DNA of 64,000 nucleotides from Chloracidobacterium validum. Lineage in GTDB: Bacteria; Acidobacteriota; Blastocatellia; Chloracidobacteriales; Chloracidobacteriaceae. Shown piece after piece: positions 42,387 through 53,394 of the stretch. The translations under genes were made by a program, and so were the position numbers. The DNA is taken from positions 727,501 through 791,500 of the forward strand of contig NZ_CP072648.1 in the NCBI RefSeq assembly GCF_018304825.1. Direction: 5' to 3'. Numbering within the stretch: the first letter of the stretch is position 1; each line of letters starts with the position of its first letter. Below the pieces are notes generated by a model. It worked only from the letters and a program-made list of their open reading frames with translations, was not told the DNA's origin and made no database searches.

Positions 42387-42529
42387 GGAGCGCGGTACTA
42401 ACTAGCGGTGATGGTCGGGGGGCGCACTGCTCACCAAGCGACTTTGAATAAATCAGCAACGGCCTCGCGCGCAAAGCTGGCGGCTGAAAGGCTGGCAACC
42501 GCGCGCACTGACAAAAGCCCAAGAGCATT

Positions 42530-43354
42530 CTAACCGATGGCGTGAAATCCGTTAAACCAACCAATGCCAACCAGGCTTACGATCACGATGGCAAATCCAA
42601 CGATGCCCAACCACGCGGCTTTCCGTCCCCGCCATCCGGCGGTAAGACGGTAATGAACCACACAAAAGTATATTAGCCAAGTCGCCAGGGAAAGAAATTC
42701 AAGTGGGTCGCCGTGCCAATAGACGCCATTGAGACGGCGCGATCCGACAATCCCGGTCAGTATCCCCAGCGTAAGCAGCGCAAAGCCGATCATCAGCGCC
42801 TTGGTGCTTACGTCATCACAGGTATCCAGGGATGGAAGGCGCGACCAGAGGGGGCCAAACTGTTTTCGCTTAAGCTGGCGCTCCTGCACGATGTACAAAA
42901 TGGCCGCCACAAACAGAATGGCAAACGCCGCATAAGCGAAAACGAAAAGCACCGCATGCAGTGTTAGAAGTGAAGCGGTCTGACCATAAAACTTCAGGAC
43001 GGCGGCGGTGTCACTTGGCGCTGGCAAAAGCCAAGCTGCCAATGCAAAAAGGAACACCATCGGCATCGCAAAGGCCGCAAATGACTGCGAGCGATACCAG
43101 GCATAGGCTCCGAGAAAGTAGGCTGCAATCGCCCACCCCAGAAATGAACAGACCTCTTGGTAACTCAACAATGGGCAACGGGCGACTTCCCAGCCGCGAA
43201 CCACAACCGAAGCTGTGTGCGCTGCAAAACCGGCACCCATCAACCACAGGGCCAGCCAAAACCAGCGCGGACTGAGTGGACGCCATAATGCAGCCAAGGC
43301 ATGGCCAGCGCCAAAGGCATAGCAGGCAACGGCAATGAGAAGCAGCGCAGACAT
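42530..43354 (-). CDS. HemX/CcsA-family cytochrome c assembly-like membrane protein
   Basis: 274 residues with about eight transmembrane helices. 'CPLLSYQEVCSFLGWAIAAYFL' and 'HAVLFVFAYAAFAILFVAAILY' and 'GIVGSRRLNGVYWHGDPLEFLSLATWLIY' are the conserved stretches of the CcmC/CcsA/HemX family; the WWD heme-handling motif of CcsA is not evident, so a HemX role (modulating HemA amount) fits better with its position in front of hemA. Whether it handles heme export, cytochrome c maturation or HemA control cannot be settled from sequence. Confidence 0.85.
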   Translation of the reverse strand: MSALLLIAVACYAFGAGHALAALWRPLSPRWFWLALWLMGAGFAAHTASVVVRGWEVARCPLLSYQEVCSFLGWAIAAYFLGAYAWYRSQSFAAFAMPMVFLFALAAWLLPAPSDTAAVLKFYGQTASLLTLHAVLFVFAYAAFAILFVAAILYIVQERQLKRKQFGPLWSRLPSLDTCDDVSTKALMIGFALLTLGILTGIVGSRRLNGVYWHGDPLEFLSLATWLIYFCVVHYRLTAGWRGRKAAWLGIVGFAIVIVSLVGIGWFNGFHAIG

Positions 43355-43534
43355 AGGAACTATCTCAAGACAGCTTGACTCTAACGTATGCCACTAGGCT
43401 TACGTCATAGACGTGTGTCATGGTACGCACGATCAGCCGCGCACTCAATTCGTCCAACCACGCGGCTCCGCGCTCCACGAAAATGATTGCGCAGGGCAGG
43501 ACACGATGACCTTGAGAAATAGGTTGCATTTACC

Positions 43535-44443
43535 ATGAAGGAAAACTTTCAGGGCGGCTTGCTGGGGGCTGCCATCGGCGATGCGTTAGGGTTTCCATTC
43601 AAAGGATTGAGCGCCGCAGAAGTTAGCGAGTATGGTCGTTTCGAGTCACTGCGTGAACTCCAGCCCGTCCCGTCTGTCCGCGCCTTGCCTGGCGAATTAG
43701 CCGACGAGGGGCAGCAGCTCTTGCTGACGCTTGAGGGAATCTGCACGCAGCGCGCGCTCGATGTGCCAGACCTTACTCGGCGGCTCAAAGGCTGGTTTCG
43801 GAGTCATCCAAAGGACATGACGCCGCTTGTCCGGCATGTCCTTACCCGTCTCGATGCTGGCGAAGTTGCGGACGAAGCGGCTGAAGGGGCGTCGTTCGAT
43901 GCACAGTTTAACCCACCCGATGGTGGGCATCTCACGCGCTGCATCCCGGTGGCGCTGTACCGGGTCAGGGATGCCGACCGTCGCCGGGCGGACGTCACGG
44001 CCGTTGCCCGTCTGACCCACTGGGATCCGGTCGCTGTCCAGGTTGCCTTGGTGGTGGGAGAACTCTTGGTGCAACTCGTCCAGGGCAAGTTGGGTTCACT
44101 TGACACCTGTCTCCCCCCCGATGCGTTGCCGGAAGTGCAGGCGGTTGTTCGGTCATCTCGTGAAGCCGAACAACTAGATGTGTCAGGCAGCGCTCTTGGG
44201 GTACTGGGGGTTGGATTGTGGGCGCTGAACAGGTCCAAAACCTTCGAGGATGGCTTGGTTGAGGTTGTTTCCCTTGGCGGAGCAACGGATACAAATGCGG
44301 CTGTCGCGGGCGCACTGCTCGGCGCGAAATTCACCCGTCTCGCGCTTCCTCAGCGCTGGGTATATCGTCTGGAAGGGCATGCCCGACTCGAGGTCCTCGG
44401 AACGCGCTTATTTGAGCTGGCAACCCTTGTGACTCAGCGTTGA
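43535..44443 (+). CDS. ADP-ribosylglycohydrolase (DraG-like) homologue with altered metal-site motifs
   Basis: 302 residues. The N-terminal G-A-A-I-G-D-A-L-G (11-19) and the C-terminal 'GGATDTNAAVAGALLGA' identify the DraG/ARH fold. Two positions that normally coordinate the di-magnesium centre differ: the usual T-D-D-T after the first helix reads A56-D57-E58-G59, and the usual G-G-D-T-D-T reads G-G-A250-T-D252-T. This may be a catalytically impaired or repurposed family member. It is flanked by hemX (divergent) and an ABC ATPase (convergent, 13-base gap). No mono-ADP-ribosyltransferase is nearby. Confidence 0.82.
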   Translation: MKENFQGGLLGAAIGDALGFPFKGLSAAEVSEYGRFESLRELQPVPSVRALPGELADEGQQLLLTLEGICTQRALDVPDLTRRLKGWFRSHPKDMTPLVRHVLTRLDAGEVADEAAEGASFDAQFNPPDGGHLTRCIPVALYRVRDADRRRADVTAVARLTHWDPVAVQVALVVGELLVQLVQGKLGSLDTCLPPDALPEVQAVVRSSREAEQLDVSGSALGVLGVGLWALNRSKTFEDGLVEVVSLGGATDTNAAVAGALLGAKFTRLALPQRWVYRLEGHARLEVLGTRLFELATLVTQR

Positions 44444-44456
44444 TCGGGGCGCGCGG

Positions 44457-45548
44457 TTATGTGTCGTCTGGTTTGACGATGACGGCTTGGGATGGCGGCC
44501 AGAAAACCTGAACTCGCGTGCCTACCGCCCAGTCGCTGGTTGGCGTGTGGCGGAGTGCGGCTGTGATGACTTGTCCATCCGATAAGCGGATAGTCCAGTA
44601 GGTTTCAGACCCGGCATACGCTCGTTCAGTAAGTTGCCCAGTGAGCGCTGTCCGATGGTTGGAGAGGACGTCGGACAGGGATGCAACCTGAATACTTTCC
44701 GGGTGGACAGCAATGGTTACTGTCTGCCCCGGCTTTGTCGGGAGATGGTTATTGGCGACGTTCACTAGGTGTTCCCCGATGACAACGGTGCAGGTGTGGT
44801 GCTCCGTGCGGCGCACTTCACCTCTCAGTAGATTGCAGTTGCCGATAAAAGACGCCACAAAGGCCGTGCTCGGTGTGGTGTGCAGTTCTTCAGGGGTTCC
44901 GACCTGTAGTATTCGTCCACTATGCATGACGGCAATGCGGTCTGAGAGGGTCAAGGCTTCAACTTGGTCATGGGTGACAAGAATAAAAGTCATTCCAAGT
45001 TGACGTTGGAGCGCTTTCAACTCACGTCGCATATGGCGGCGCAGGTGTGGGTCAAGCGCGGACATCGGCTCATCGAGTAGTAACACTGGCGGCTCACAGG
45101 CGAGCGCGCGGGCAAGGGCAACGCGCTGTTGTTGCCCGCCAGACAGTTCGTGTGGGTATTGGTGGTGAATGCCCTCCAACCCGACGAGCTTGAGCATGGC
45201 TTCGACCCGCTGCCGAATGACGGACTGGGGCTGCCCCTTCCGCATCAGCCCAAAAGCAATGTTGTCGCCCACATTCAGATGGGGAAACAGCGCATAGTTC
45301 TGGAAGACAGTATGAACTGGACGGCGATACGCTGGCTGGTTTGTGATGTCTTGCCCGGCCAGGTGAATGCGCCCAGTGTCGGGATGCTCCAGCCCGGCGA
45401 TGAGGCGCAGGAGGGTTGTCTTACCGCATCCCGACGGTCCCAGGAGTGTCAGAAACTCCCCGGCATCAACCTGTAGCGAAATATCGGCGAGTGCAATCTG
45501 TGAACCGAATCGCTTGGTAAGCGTGAATAACTCAACGGCAGGTAGCAT
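44457..45548 (-). CDS. ABC transporter ATP-binding protein, PotA/FbpC/MalK type
   Basis: 363 residues: Walker A GPSGCGKT at 37-44, Q-loop 'VFQNYALFPHLNV', signature 'LSGGQQQRVALARAL', Walker B 'VLLLDEPMSALD', H-loop 'ILVTHDQVEAL', and a C-terminal TOBE domain ('VTIAVHPESIQV...LTGQLTERAYAGSETYWTIRL'). The TOBE arrangement fits the spermidine/putrescine or ferric/sulfate importer group. No permease or binding protein is adjacent, so its partners must be encoded elsewhere. It is divergent from the ribosomal superoperon with 591 bases between. Confidence 0.92.
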   Translation of the reverse strand: MLPAVELFTLTKRFGSQIALADISLQVDAGEFLTLLGPSGCGKTTLLRLIAGLEHPDTGRIHLAGQDITNQPAYRRPVHTVFQNYALFPHLNVGDNIAFGLMRKGQPQSVIRQRVEAMLKLVGLEGIHHQYPHELSGGQQQRVALARALACEPPVLLLDEPMSALDPHLRRHMRRELKALQRQLGMTFILVTHDQVEALTLSDRIAVMHSGRILQVGTPEELHTTPSTAFVASFIGNCNLLRGEVRRTEHHTCTVVIGEHLVNVANNHLPTKPGQTVTIAVHPESIQVASLSDVLSNHRTALTGQLTERAYAGSETYWTIRLSDGQVITAALRHTPTSDWAVGTRVQVFWPPSQAVIVKPDDT

Positions 45549-45989
45549 GACGCACGGCGGGCGATAGCTGAGGAGTTATTATGCTGTGCTAAAAGGTGGT
45601 GTCTTTGAAAGAAGTGTTACTGATCGTCAGTCATGAAGTCGGTTCAATACTACTGCCGCACGCAAAAAACGGAAGCAGAAAGTACCGTTTCAAAAACTTT
45701 GCATGGATATCGCATTCCTGCCTCCATGCAAAGGTTTAGCCGTCACGCCACTTGACTCGATACATCCTGCTTCCCTTGACTTCAAATCATTCTCAGGTTT
45801 GTTGCTTCGCTATTGCAGGCAGGGTCGGCGCTCCAAAAAAACCTGTTTGAAGCTTGTTTTCTCTTTGACTTGCGCCGTTTTCACCCGTATCCCCTCACCC
45901 AGTGGGTTTCTTGAGGGATTTTGCTTTGCGGTGCTTGGCGACTCGTTCCTGCCTCAGTTCAATGCGCCGTGATTTTGATGGATTAGGGC
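45549..45989 (+). other. Noncoding region with several stem-loops upstream of the str operon
   Basis: About 440 bases without a convincing gene; an 89-codon frame at 45703-45972 has no SD and low-complexity, unrecognisable content. On the plus strand three stems are visible: AAACGG/CCGTTT (45667-45672 with 45685-45690), CTTTGCATGG/CCATGCAAAG (45697-45706 with 45724-45733, 17-base loop) and a nested CCCTCA-CCC-AGT-GGG-n5-TGAGGG structure (45892-45917) followed by ATTTTG. A structured RNA encoded here is possible. It also must contain the promoter of the minus-strand ABC ATPase. Confidence 0.4.
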
Positions 45990-46019
45990 TTGACAAGGCT
46001 TGTCGGCTGTTCGTAGTAT
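45990..46019 (+). promoter_or_regulatory. Promoter of the rpsL-rpsG-fusA-tuf operon
   Basis: A perfect TTGACA -35 (45990-45995), 18-base spacer, and TAGTAT -10 (46014-46019), about 120 bases ahead of rpsL. The palindrome GACAAG-G-CTTGTC (45992-46004) overlaps the -35 and could be an operator. Confidence 0.65.
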
Positions 46020-46139
46020 AGGCGTTTCGTCACTCGAAAAGTTACCGAGTCGCTCACGAATGCGAACGTTAGAAGTTTTGGGGTGGCGGGTCGCTTCCTG
46101 GCGACTGCTTGCGTTTTGAGAGAGTTTTTGGAGGTCAGC

Positions 46140-46556
46140 GTGCCAACGATCAATCAACTCGTTCGCAAGGGACGAGAAAAGGTCAGATACAAGACGAGTA
46201 GCCCAGCGCTCCAATCCTGCCCACAGAAGCGTGGTGTCTGTACGCGCGTTTACACACAGACGCCCAAGAAGCCAAACTCTGCTCTGCGTAAAGTGGCGCG
46301 TGTGCGCTTGGTCAATGGGATTGAGGTGACGACCTACATCCCTGGCATCGGACATAACTTACAGGAGCACTCGATCGTGCTCATTCGGGGCGGTCGAGTC
46401 AAAGATTTGCCCGGCGTGCGTTACCACGTCGTGCGCGGTACGTTAGATTCGGTAGGCGTTGCCAATCGCCGCCAAGGTCGCTCGAAGTACGGGGCGAAGC
46501 GTCCGAAAGAAGGCGGCAAGGGCGCTCCAGCCAAGGGTCCAGCGAAGAAGAAATAG
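46140..46556 (+). CDS. rpsL: 30S ribosomal protein S12
   Basis: 138 residues from the GTG at 46140, which has GGAGGT 5 bases upstream and matches the family N-terminus '[11 protein letters not shown]'; a longer frame from 46083 is discarded. The decoding-centre loop '[17 protein letters not shown]' with the conserved lysine and '[12 protein letters not shown]' with '[18 protein letters not shown]' are intact. The first gene of the str operon. Lys at the streptomycin-sensitivity position suggests wild-type sensitivity. Confidence 0.98.
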   Translation: MPTINQLVRKGREKVRYKTSSPALQSCPQKRGVCTRVYTQTPKKPNSALRKVARVRLVNGIEVTTYIPGIGHNLQEHSIVLIRGGRVKDLPGVRYHVVRGTLDSVGVANRRQGRSKYGAKRPKEGGKGAPAKGPAKKK

Positions 46557-46628
46557 TTTTGGGAAAAAGAGAGTCCAGGCGGAAAGTCGGGCTGCCGCTT
46601 CCCGCTAGCGTATGGAGCAGGGTGATGT

Positions 46629-47102
46629 ATGCCACGAAGACGAGTCGCTGAGAGACGGGAAGTACTCCCCGATCCGATATACAATAGTGAAATCGTGACA
46701 AAATTTATCAACTGCCTGATGTGGGACGGCAAGCGCTCTGTAGCTGAAAACATATTTTATCGCGCTATGGAGAGCATCCGCGTCAAGACGGATGATGACC
46801 CACTCAAGATTTTTAAGAAGGCTCTCGACAATGTTCGCCCGCGCGTGGAGGTCCGTTCGCGGCGCGTTGGTGGTGCGACCTACCAGGTGCCAATTGAAGT
46901 TGATTATCGGCGGCGTGGTAATGCTTTGGCGATTCGGTGGCTCATTACTTATGCCCGTCAACGCGGCGAGAAGGCAATGATTGACCGACTGGCTAATGAG
47001 CTTCTTGATGCTTCTAACCTGCGTGGCGCGGCCGTCAAAAAACGTGATGAAGTTCACCGTATGGCTGACGCTAATCGCGCTTTCGCACACTACCGTTGGT
47101 AG
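46629..47102 (+). CDS. rpsG: 30S ribosomal protein S7
   Basis: 157 residues, 72 bases after rpsL, with the family start '[10 protein letters not shown]' and the '[14 protein letters not shown]', '[24 protein letters not shown]' and '[21 protein letters not shown]' blocks. S7 nucleates assembly of the 30S head and contacts mRNA at the E site. In many bacteria S7 represses its own operon; the 72-base rpsL-rpsG gap is the place where such a site would lie. Confidence 0.98.
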   Translation: MPRRRVAERREVLPDPIYNSEIVTKFINCLMWDGKRSVAENIFYRAMESIRVKTDDDPLKIFKKALDNVRPRVEVRSRRVGGATYQVPIEVDYRRRGNALAIRWLITYARQRGEKAMIDRLANELLDASNLRGAAVKKRDEVHRMADANRAFAHYRW

Positions 47103-47126
47103 TTTTCACAGGGTGATGGGGGCGTT

Positions 47127-49241
47127 ATGGCAAGAAAGGCTCCGCTCAGCAAATTTCGTAACATTGGCATCATGGCACACATTGATGCTGGTAAGACGAC
47201 TACCACTGAGCGAATTCTGTACTACACCGGCCGCAATCATAAGTTGGGCGAAGTCCACGAGGGCGCGGCGACCATGGACTACATGGTTCAAGAACAAGAG
47301 CGTGGTATTACGATAACCTCGGCTGCAACGACTTGTTTCTGGCGACTCGGTGGCGCTACGGAAGGTGAGCAGTTCCGTATCAACATTATTGATACGCCGG
47401 GACACGTAGACTTCACAATCGAAGTGGAGCGTTCCTTGCGCGTTCTGGACGGCGCGGTTGCTGTATTTGACGCAGTGGCTGGTGTTCAGCCTCAGTCGGA
47501 AACAGTGTGGCGTCAAGCAAATAAGTATGGTGTTCCGCGTATCGCCTTTATCAACAAAATGGATCGCGCCGGAGCCGACTTCTACAAGAGCACTGAGTCT
47601 ATTCGTACTCGCTTGAGTGCTCGTCCTATCCCAGTTTTTCATCCGATTGGTGCAGAAGATGCTTTCGAGGGGGTCGTTGACCTCATTACCATGCAAGCAG
47701 TCCGGTGGGACGAAGAAAGCAATGGACAAAAAATGCTCTTTTCAGAGCCAACCGGCGACTTGCTTGAGGAAGCAAAGGCGGCTCGCGATCGGATGATTGA
47801 GCTGCTTGCGGATGTGGATGATCAAATTGCCGAAAAGTATTTGGAGGGTGCGGATATACCTGAGGCCGATCTGCGCGCGGTGCTGCGACGCGAGACGATA
47901 GCCATGAATATCGTCCCTGTTTTGTGTGGCTCGGCTTTCAAGAACAAGGGAGTCCAGCAGCTTCTCGACGCAGTTGTTTATTACTTGCCTTCACCGATTG
48001 ATATTCCGGCTGTCCAGGGAGTTCTTCCAAGGAGTGAGGAAACGAGTAGTCGTCGGGCCGCAGATGATGAGCCATTCTCAGCGCTTGTTTTCAAGATTTT
48101 GTCTGACAAGCATATTGGACAACTCGCCTTCTGTCGCATTTACTCAGGCGTTCTTACGTCAGGTTCCTATGTTCTGAACTCAACCAAGGAAACTAAAGAG
48201 CGTGTTGGCCGCGTGATGCAGATGCACGCGAACAAGCGCGAAGACCTTGAAGAAGCCTACGCCGGGGAAATCGTTGCCGTTGCAGGACTAAAAAATGTCG
48301 CAACTGGAGATACTATTTGCGATGAGAAATCTCCAATCATTCTTGAGGCAATGGAGTTTCCAACACCAGTTATTGAAGTGGCGATAGAGCCGAAGACTAG
48401 ACAAGATCAGGACAAGTTGAGCGTTGCTCTTGGCCGTTTAGCTCAAGAAGACCCTTCGTTTAGAGTCAAGACCGATCCTGAAACTAATCAAACCCTAATT
48501 GCCGGCATGGGCGAACTTCATCTCGAAATTATCGTTGATCGCCTACGCCGTGAATTCAATGTGGATGCCAACGTTGGTCGTCCACAGGTTGCTTATCGGG
48601 AGACGATTCGCATGCCGGCAGATGGTGTCGGGAAGTATGTGCGTCAAACTGGCGGCCGGGGTATGTACGGGCATGCTGAGATCAAGTTATACCCACTTGA
48701 CCCAGGCTCTGGCTTTGTTTTTGAGAATAAAATTGTTGGCGGCGTTATCCCACGTGAATACATACCCGCTGTCGAGTCTGGAATCAAAGAAGCCATGGAG
48801 CGAGGAATTCTCGCTGGCTATGAAGTTGTTGACGTAAAAGTTGAATTAGTTTTTGGTAGCTACCACGAAGTTGACTCAAATGAAATGGCTTTCAAAATCG
48901 CAGGCTCAATGGCGTTTCAGGAAGCTGCAAAAAAAGCAAAGCCGGTTTTACTTGAGCCGGTTATGGCAGTAGAGGTCGAATCGCCTGAGGAGTACTTTGG
49001 TTCAGTGACCGGGGATTTGAGTTCACGTCGTGGGCGAATCGAGGGTTTTTCAGAGCGAGCTGGATCACGAGTTATCTCGGCTGCCGTTCCACTCTCAGAG
49101 ATGTTTGGTTACTCAACGGTTTTGCGTTCTATGTCGCAAGGGCGAGCTATTTATACCATGCATTTCAAATCTTATGAGGAAGCACCACGGTCTGTTGCAG
49201 AAGAGATTATTGCGAAGGCAAAGGGTGCAACTGGCAACTAA
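47127..49241 (+). CDS. fusA: Translation elongation factor G
   Basis: 704 residues, the normal EF-G length. G domain with '[15 protein letters not shown]', switch 2 'DTPGHVDF' and '[11 protein letters not shown]'; domains II-V follow. It drives translocation and, with RRF, ribosome recycling. G+C declines visibly from the 5' half to the 3' half of the gene, marking the beginning of a compositional shift that deepens after tuf. Translation signals: GGTGATGGGGG before the ATG, 24 bases after rpsG. Confidence 0.99.
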   Translation: MARKAPLSKFRNIGIMAHIDAGKTTTTERILYYTGRNHKLGEVHEGAATMDYMVQEQERGITITSAATTCFWRLGGATEGEQFRINIIDTPGHVDFTIEVERSLRVLDGAVAVFDAVAGVQPQSETVWRQANKYGVPRIAFINKMDRAGADFYKSTESIRTRLSARPIPVFHPIGAEDAFEGVVDLITMQAVRWDEESNGQKMLFSEPTGDLLEEAKAARDRMIELLADVDDQIAEKYLEGADIPEADLRAVLRRETIAMNIVPVLCGSAFKNKGVQQLLDAVVYYLPSPIDIPAVQGVLPRSEETSSRRAADDEPFSALVFKILSDKHIGQLAFCRIYSGVLTSGSYVLNSTKETKERVGRVMQMHANKREDLEEAYAGEIVAVAGLKNVATGDTICDEKSPIILEAMEFPTPVIEVAIEPKTRQDQDKLSVALGRLAQEDPSFRVKTDPETNQTLIAGMGELHLEIIVDRLRREFNVDANVGRPQVAYRETIRMPADGVGKYVRQTGGRGMYGHAEIKLYPLDPGSGFVFENKIVGGVIPREYIPAVESGIKEAMERGILAGYEVVDVKVELVFGSYHEVDSNEMAFKIAGSMAFQEAAKKAKPVLLEPVMAVEVESPEEYFGSVTGDLSSRRGRIEGFSERAGSRVISAAVPLSEMFGYSTVLRSMSQGRAIYTMHFKSYEEAPRSVAEEIIAKAKGATGN

Positions 49242-49285
49242 GTGTAAAAGTATCTGAAGTGGCATTGATTTTTGAGGAGTGATGT

Positions 49286-50473
<1,188 letters not shown>

Positions 50474-50511
50474 GCTGTTTGGGTTTTGTAGGTCTCACCA
50501 GGAGAAATAAA

Positions 50512-50835
50512 ATGAGTGATAAGATACGAATTAGGTTAGAGGCATACGACCACAGGATACTTGACCAATCTGCCTTAGAAATTGTTGAAACCGCACGCCG
50601 AACTGGGTCACGTGTGGCTGGTCCTATTCCTTTGCCTACGGCAATGAGCCGTTTTACAGTTCTTCGTTCACCGCACGTAGATAAAAAGTCACGTGAGCAG
50701 TTCGAAGTTCGTACCCACAAACGTCTGGTGGATATTTTGATGTCTACGCCTCAAACAGTAGATGCATTGATGAAACTGGACTTGCCGGCTGGGGTTGATG
50801 TTCAAATAAAGACCTTCTTCAAAGAAAAAAGATAG
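50512..50835 (+). CDS. rpsJ: 30S ribosomal protein S10
   Basis: 107 residues from the ATG at 50512, which has AGGAG 7 bases upstream; a 33-base longer frame from 50479 lacks an SD and breaks the conserved N-terminus '[18 protein letters not shown]'. 'GPIPLPT', '[18 protein letters not shown]' and 'THKRLVDIL' are conserved. S10 is also NusE, part of antitermination complexes. It opens the S10 cluster, 38 bases after tuf, with no terminator or clear promoter between. Confidence 0.97.
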   Translation: MSDKIRIRLEAYDHRILDQSALEIVETARRTGSRVAGPIPLPTAMSRFTVLRSPHVDKKSREQFEVRTHKRLVDILMSTPQTVDALMKLDLPAGVDVQIKTFFKEKR

Positions 50836-50855
50836 ACTCTATTCGGTGAGAAACT

Positions 50856-51491
50856 ATGGCAAATGGTATTCTAGGCATAAAACTTGGCATGACACAGGTC
50901 TTTCAGAGTAATGGGACGGTAGTTCCAGTGACGGTGATAAAAGCCGGACCCTGTGTTGTAACCCAACACAAAACCCAAGCTAAGGATGGCTACAATGCTA
51001 TCCAAGTTGGACTGGTAGAAGCAAATCCTCCTAAAAAAGTAACTAAGGCTCTTCGCGGACATTTTGAAAAGACGGCTAGTGGAACTCCTCCCACGCGACT
51101 TCTTAGAGAGTTTCGAGTCGAGGATGTAGAGAAGTTTCCGATAGGATCTACTATCTTGGCCAATGTATTTAGTCCAGATGAACTGGTTACCGTCAGTGGT
51201 AACTCAAAGGGACGGGGATTTGCAGGTTTCATCAAGCGTCATGGTTTTGGTGGGGGGCGTGCAACCCACGGATCAATGTTCCACCGTGCCCCTGGTTCGA
51301 TCGGTGCCTCGGCATTCCCATCGCGAGTTTTCAAGGGAAGTCGTATGGCAGGTCACATGGGCAATGAGAAATGTACCGTAAAGAATCTAAAAGTTATCAA
51401 GGTGGACGAAGACCTTGGCATCATACTTGTTCGTGGTGCTGTGCCCGGTGCGAATGGAACTTACTTGATGGTAAAGAAAGCTTCTTCATAA
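50856..51491 (+). CDS. rplC: 50S ribosomal protein L3
   Basis: 211 residues: '[13 protein letters not shown]' at the start, '[15 protein letters not shown]' and '[25 protein letters not shown]' (tip loop near the peptidyl-transferase centre), '[15 protein letters not shown]'. A primary 23S rRNA binder. 20 bases after rpsJ with a GGTGAG SD. Composition is AT-rich for this genome. Confidence 0.98.
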   Translation: MANGILGIKLGMTQVFQSNGTVVPVTVIKAGPCVVTQHKTQAKDGYNAIQVGLVEANPPKKVTKALRGHFEKTASGTPPTRLLREFRVEDVEKFPIGSTILANVFSPDELVTVSGNSKGRGFAGFIKRHGFGGGRATHGSMFHRAPGSIGASAFPSRVFKGSRMAGHMGNEKCTVKNLKVIKVDEDLGIILVRGAVPGANGTYLMVKKASS

Positions 51492-51518
51492 AAAAGATTG
51501 ACAGTGTGAGAAATAAAA

Positions 51519-52163
51519 ATGACCACGGTAAAGATGCGAACCTTAGACAATGACCAAGTTTCTGATTTAGAAATAAGTAGTGTGCTGTGGCAATTCCCAT
51601 TAAATACCACGCTAATATCAGAAGCTATTCATGAGTACCGTGCAAGGGGACGTGCTGGTACTGTAGCTACTAAGACCAGAGGTGATGTCTCTGGTTCAGG
51701 TAAAAAGCTGTGGAAGCAAAAAGGAACAGGTCGCGCTCGCATTTCTAGCATTCGCTCTCCTTTATGGAAGGGAGGTGGGAATGTTCACGGTCCTCAGCCA
51801 CGAGATTGGTCATACAACCTTCCAAAGAAAAAACGCTGGAAGGCAATTGCGACAATTTTCGCTGAACGTCTAAGAGAAAACAACGTTCTTGTTGTTAGTG
51901 ATCTCTCACTTTTCTCTCATAAAACTAAACTCTTAAAGTCGAAGATAGATACACTTGGTCTCTTAGGACATAAAATTTTAATTATTGATTCAACTGAAAA
52001 TAAGAATCTGATCCTTGCATCGAGAAATCTTCCTGGAGTTAAGGCTATCACCTCTCTGGGCGTTAACGTTTATGATTTACTCTTCCATGAGAAGGTACTG
52101 ATTAGTAAATCAGCGCTCAACACGTTGTCAGATAGTCTGTCTCGTATACTTAATGGAAAGTGA
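51519..52163 (+). CDS. rplD: 50S ribosomal protein L4
   Basis: 214 residues: central loop 'TRGDVSGSGKKLWKQKGTGRARISSIRSPLWKGGGNVHGP' (described in part) lines the exit tunnel; the C-terminal alpha/beta domain ends 'KSALNTLSDSLSRIL'. In E. coli L4 represses the S10 operon through the leader; the equivalent leader (tuf-rpsJ gap, 38 bases) is too short here for that hairpin. Confidence 0.96.
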   Translation: MTTVKMRTLDNDQVSDLEISSVLWQFPLNTTLISEAIHEYRARGRAGTVATKTRGDVSGSGKKLWKQKGTGRARISSIRSPLWKGGGNVHGPQPRDWSYNLPKKKRWKAIATIFAERLRENNVLVVSDLSLFSHKTKLLKSKIDTLGLLGHKILIIDSTENKNLILASRNLPGVKAITSLGVNVYDLLFHEKVLISKSALNTLSDSLSRILNGK

Positions 52164-52175
52164 TTGTGTACTAAA

Positions 52176-52478
52176 ATGAATGTATTTGAAGTTATAGAGA
52201 AACCACTAGTTAGTGAGAAAGCTCTTAAACTCAAAGAGCAGGCTGTCAGCTCAAACCAAGTCATTGCGCTTCGCGTCGCTAAGAAGTCTGATAAGGCAGA
52301 TATTAAAAATGCAGTAGAGCTCCTCTTTAACGTAAAAGTTAAATCGGTCAACACAATGAATTATGAAGGGAAAAAAGTGCGTCGTGGCCGGTACACAGGG
52401 AAGAAGAATGATTGGAAGAAAGCTTATGTTACGCTGGCTTCTGGGTATAGTATAAATGATTATCTAGAGTCGTTGTGA
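52176..52478 (+). CDS. rplW: 50S ribosomal protein L23
   Basis: 100 residues from the ATG at 52176; an in-frame TTG at 52164, abutting the rplD stop, would add four residues. 'VIEKPLVSEKALKLKE', 'VIALRVAKKSDKADIKNAVELLFNVKVKSVNT' and 'RGRYTGKKNDWKKAYVTL' identify it. L23 sits at the tunnel exit and docks SRP and trigger factor. Confidence 0.96.
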   Translation: MNVFEVIEKPLVSEKALKLKEQAVSSNQVIALRVAKKSDKADIKNAVELLFNVKVKSVNTMNYEGKKVRRGRYTGKKNDWKKAYVTLASGYSINDYLESL

Positions 52479-52523
52479 GATATTTATTTGGTTCATAGAT
52501 GATAGAGATTTGAGGCTACCAAC

Positions 52524-53348
52524 ATGTCAGTCAAGACTGTAAAACCTACATCTCCTGCTAGGCGTTTTCAGACATTTATTGTTGATCCTAGTCTGTCTCG
52601 TGAACGCCCACTAAAATCTCTAACTGAGAAAAAGGAAAAAATCTCAGGAAGAAATAATGACGGACGCGTTACCACTCGTCATCGTGGCGGTGGTCACAAG
52701 CGTCTTTATAGAATCATAGACTTCAAGCGAAATAAATTGGGTGTGCCTGGTAAAGTGGAAAGAATTGAATATGATCCAAACCGTTCTTCGAGGATTGCGC
52801 TGATCAGCTACCTTGATGGTGAAAAGCGCTACATACTTGCTCCGGTTGGACTTACGATTGGACAGCTTGTTATGGCAGGTCCCGACGTAGACATTGTATC
52901 TGGTAATGCTTTGCCCCTGAAAAAGATACCGCTTGGCACAGAAATTCACAACATAGAGTTGAGACCAGGCAAGGGAGGCCAAGTTGTGCGAGCTGCGGGA
53001 GCAAAAGCACAACTGATCGCCAAAGACGATAAAATGGCACAGATTCGGATGCCTTCAGGTGAGGTAAGGAAAATACTTGTTACCTGCTACGCAACAATCG
53101 GCCAAGTCGGAAACCTAGATCACGAAAACGTTTCGCTTGGTAAGGCTGGTCGAGCCCGTTGGCGTGGGTTGCGTCCCGAAGTACGGGGCGTTGCTATGAA
53201 TCCTGTGGATCACCCGCATGGCGGTGGAGAGGGAAGAACTTCTGGCGGCCGGCATCCTGTGACACCCTGGGGTATTCAAACTCGAGGGTACAAAACACGC
53301 CACAATAAGCAAACAGAGAAATATATCGTCCGTCGCCGTGGTAAGTAG
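52524..53348 (+). CDS. rplB: 50S ribosomal protein L2
   Basis: 274 residues. '[22 protein letters not shown]', '[19 protein letters not shown]' and '[30 protein letters not shown]' with the essential His are all present. A core 23S rRNA binder, needed for peptidyl-transferase assembly and subunit bridge B7b. 45 bases after rplW. Confidence 0.99.
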   Translation: MSVKTVKPTSPARRFQTFIVDPSLSRERPLKSLTEKKEKISGRNNDGRVTTRHRGGGHKRLYRIIDFKRNKLGVPGKVERIEYDPNRSSRIALISYLDGEKRYILAPVGLTIGQLVMAGPDVDIVSGNALPLKKIPLGTEIHNIELRPGKGGQVVRAAGAKAQLIAKDDKMAQIRMPSGEVRKILVTCYATIGQVGNLDHENVSLGKAGRARWRGLRPEVRGVAMNPVDHPHGGGEGRTSGGRHPVTPWGIQTRGYKTRHNKQTEKYIVRRRGK

Positions 53349-53394
53349 TTATGCGGGTAGTAGTGCGAGTGGCTTGTGACAAATGGAGGATTGA

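Noticed and set aside
45703-45972. 89-codon ORF upstream of rpsL
   Set aside because: No Shine-Dalgarno, no recognisable composition, and it runs through the stem-loops; treated as noncoding.
46083-46139. N-terminal extension of S12 from an upstream ATG
   Set aside because: The GTG at 46140 has a strong SD directly upstream and matches the family N-terminus, while the ATG at 46083 has none.
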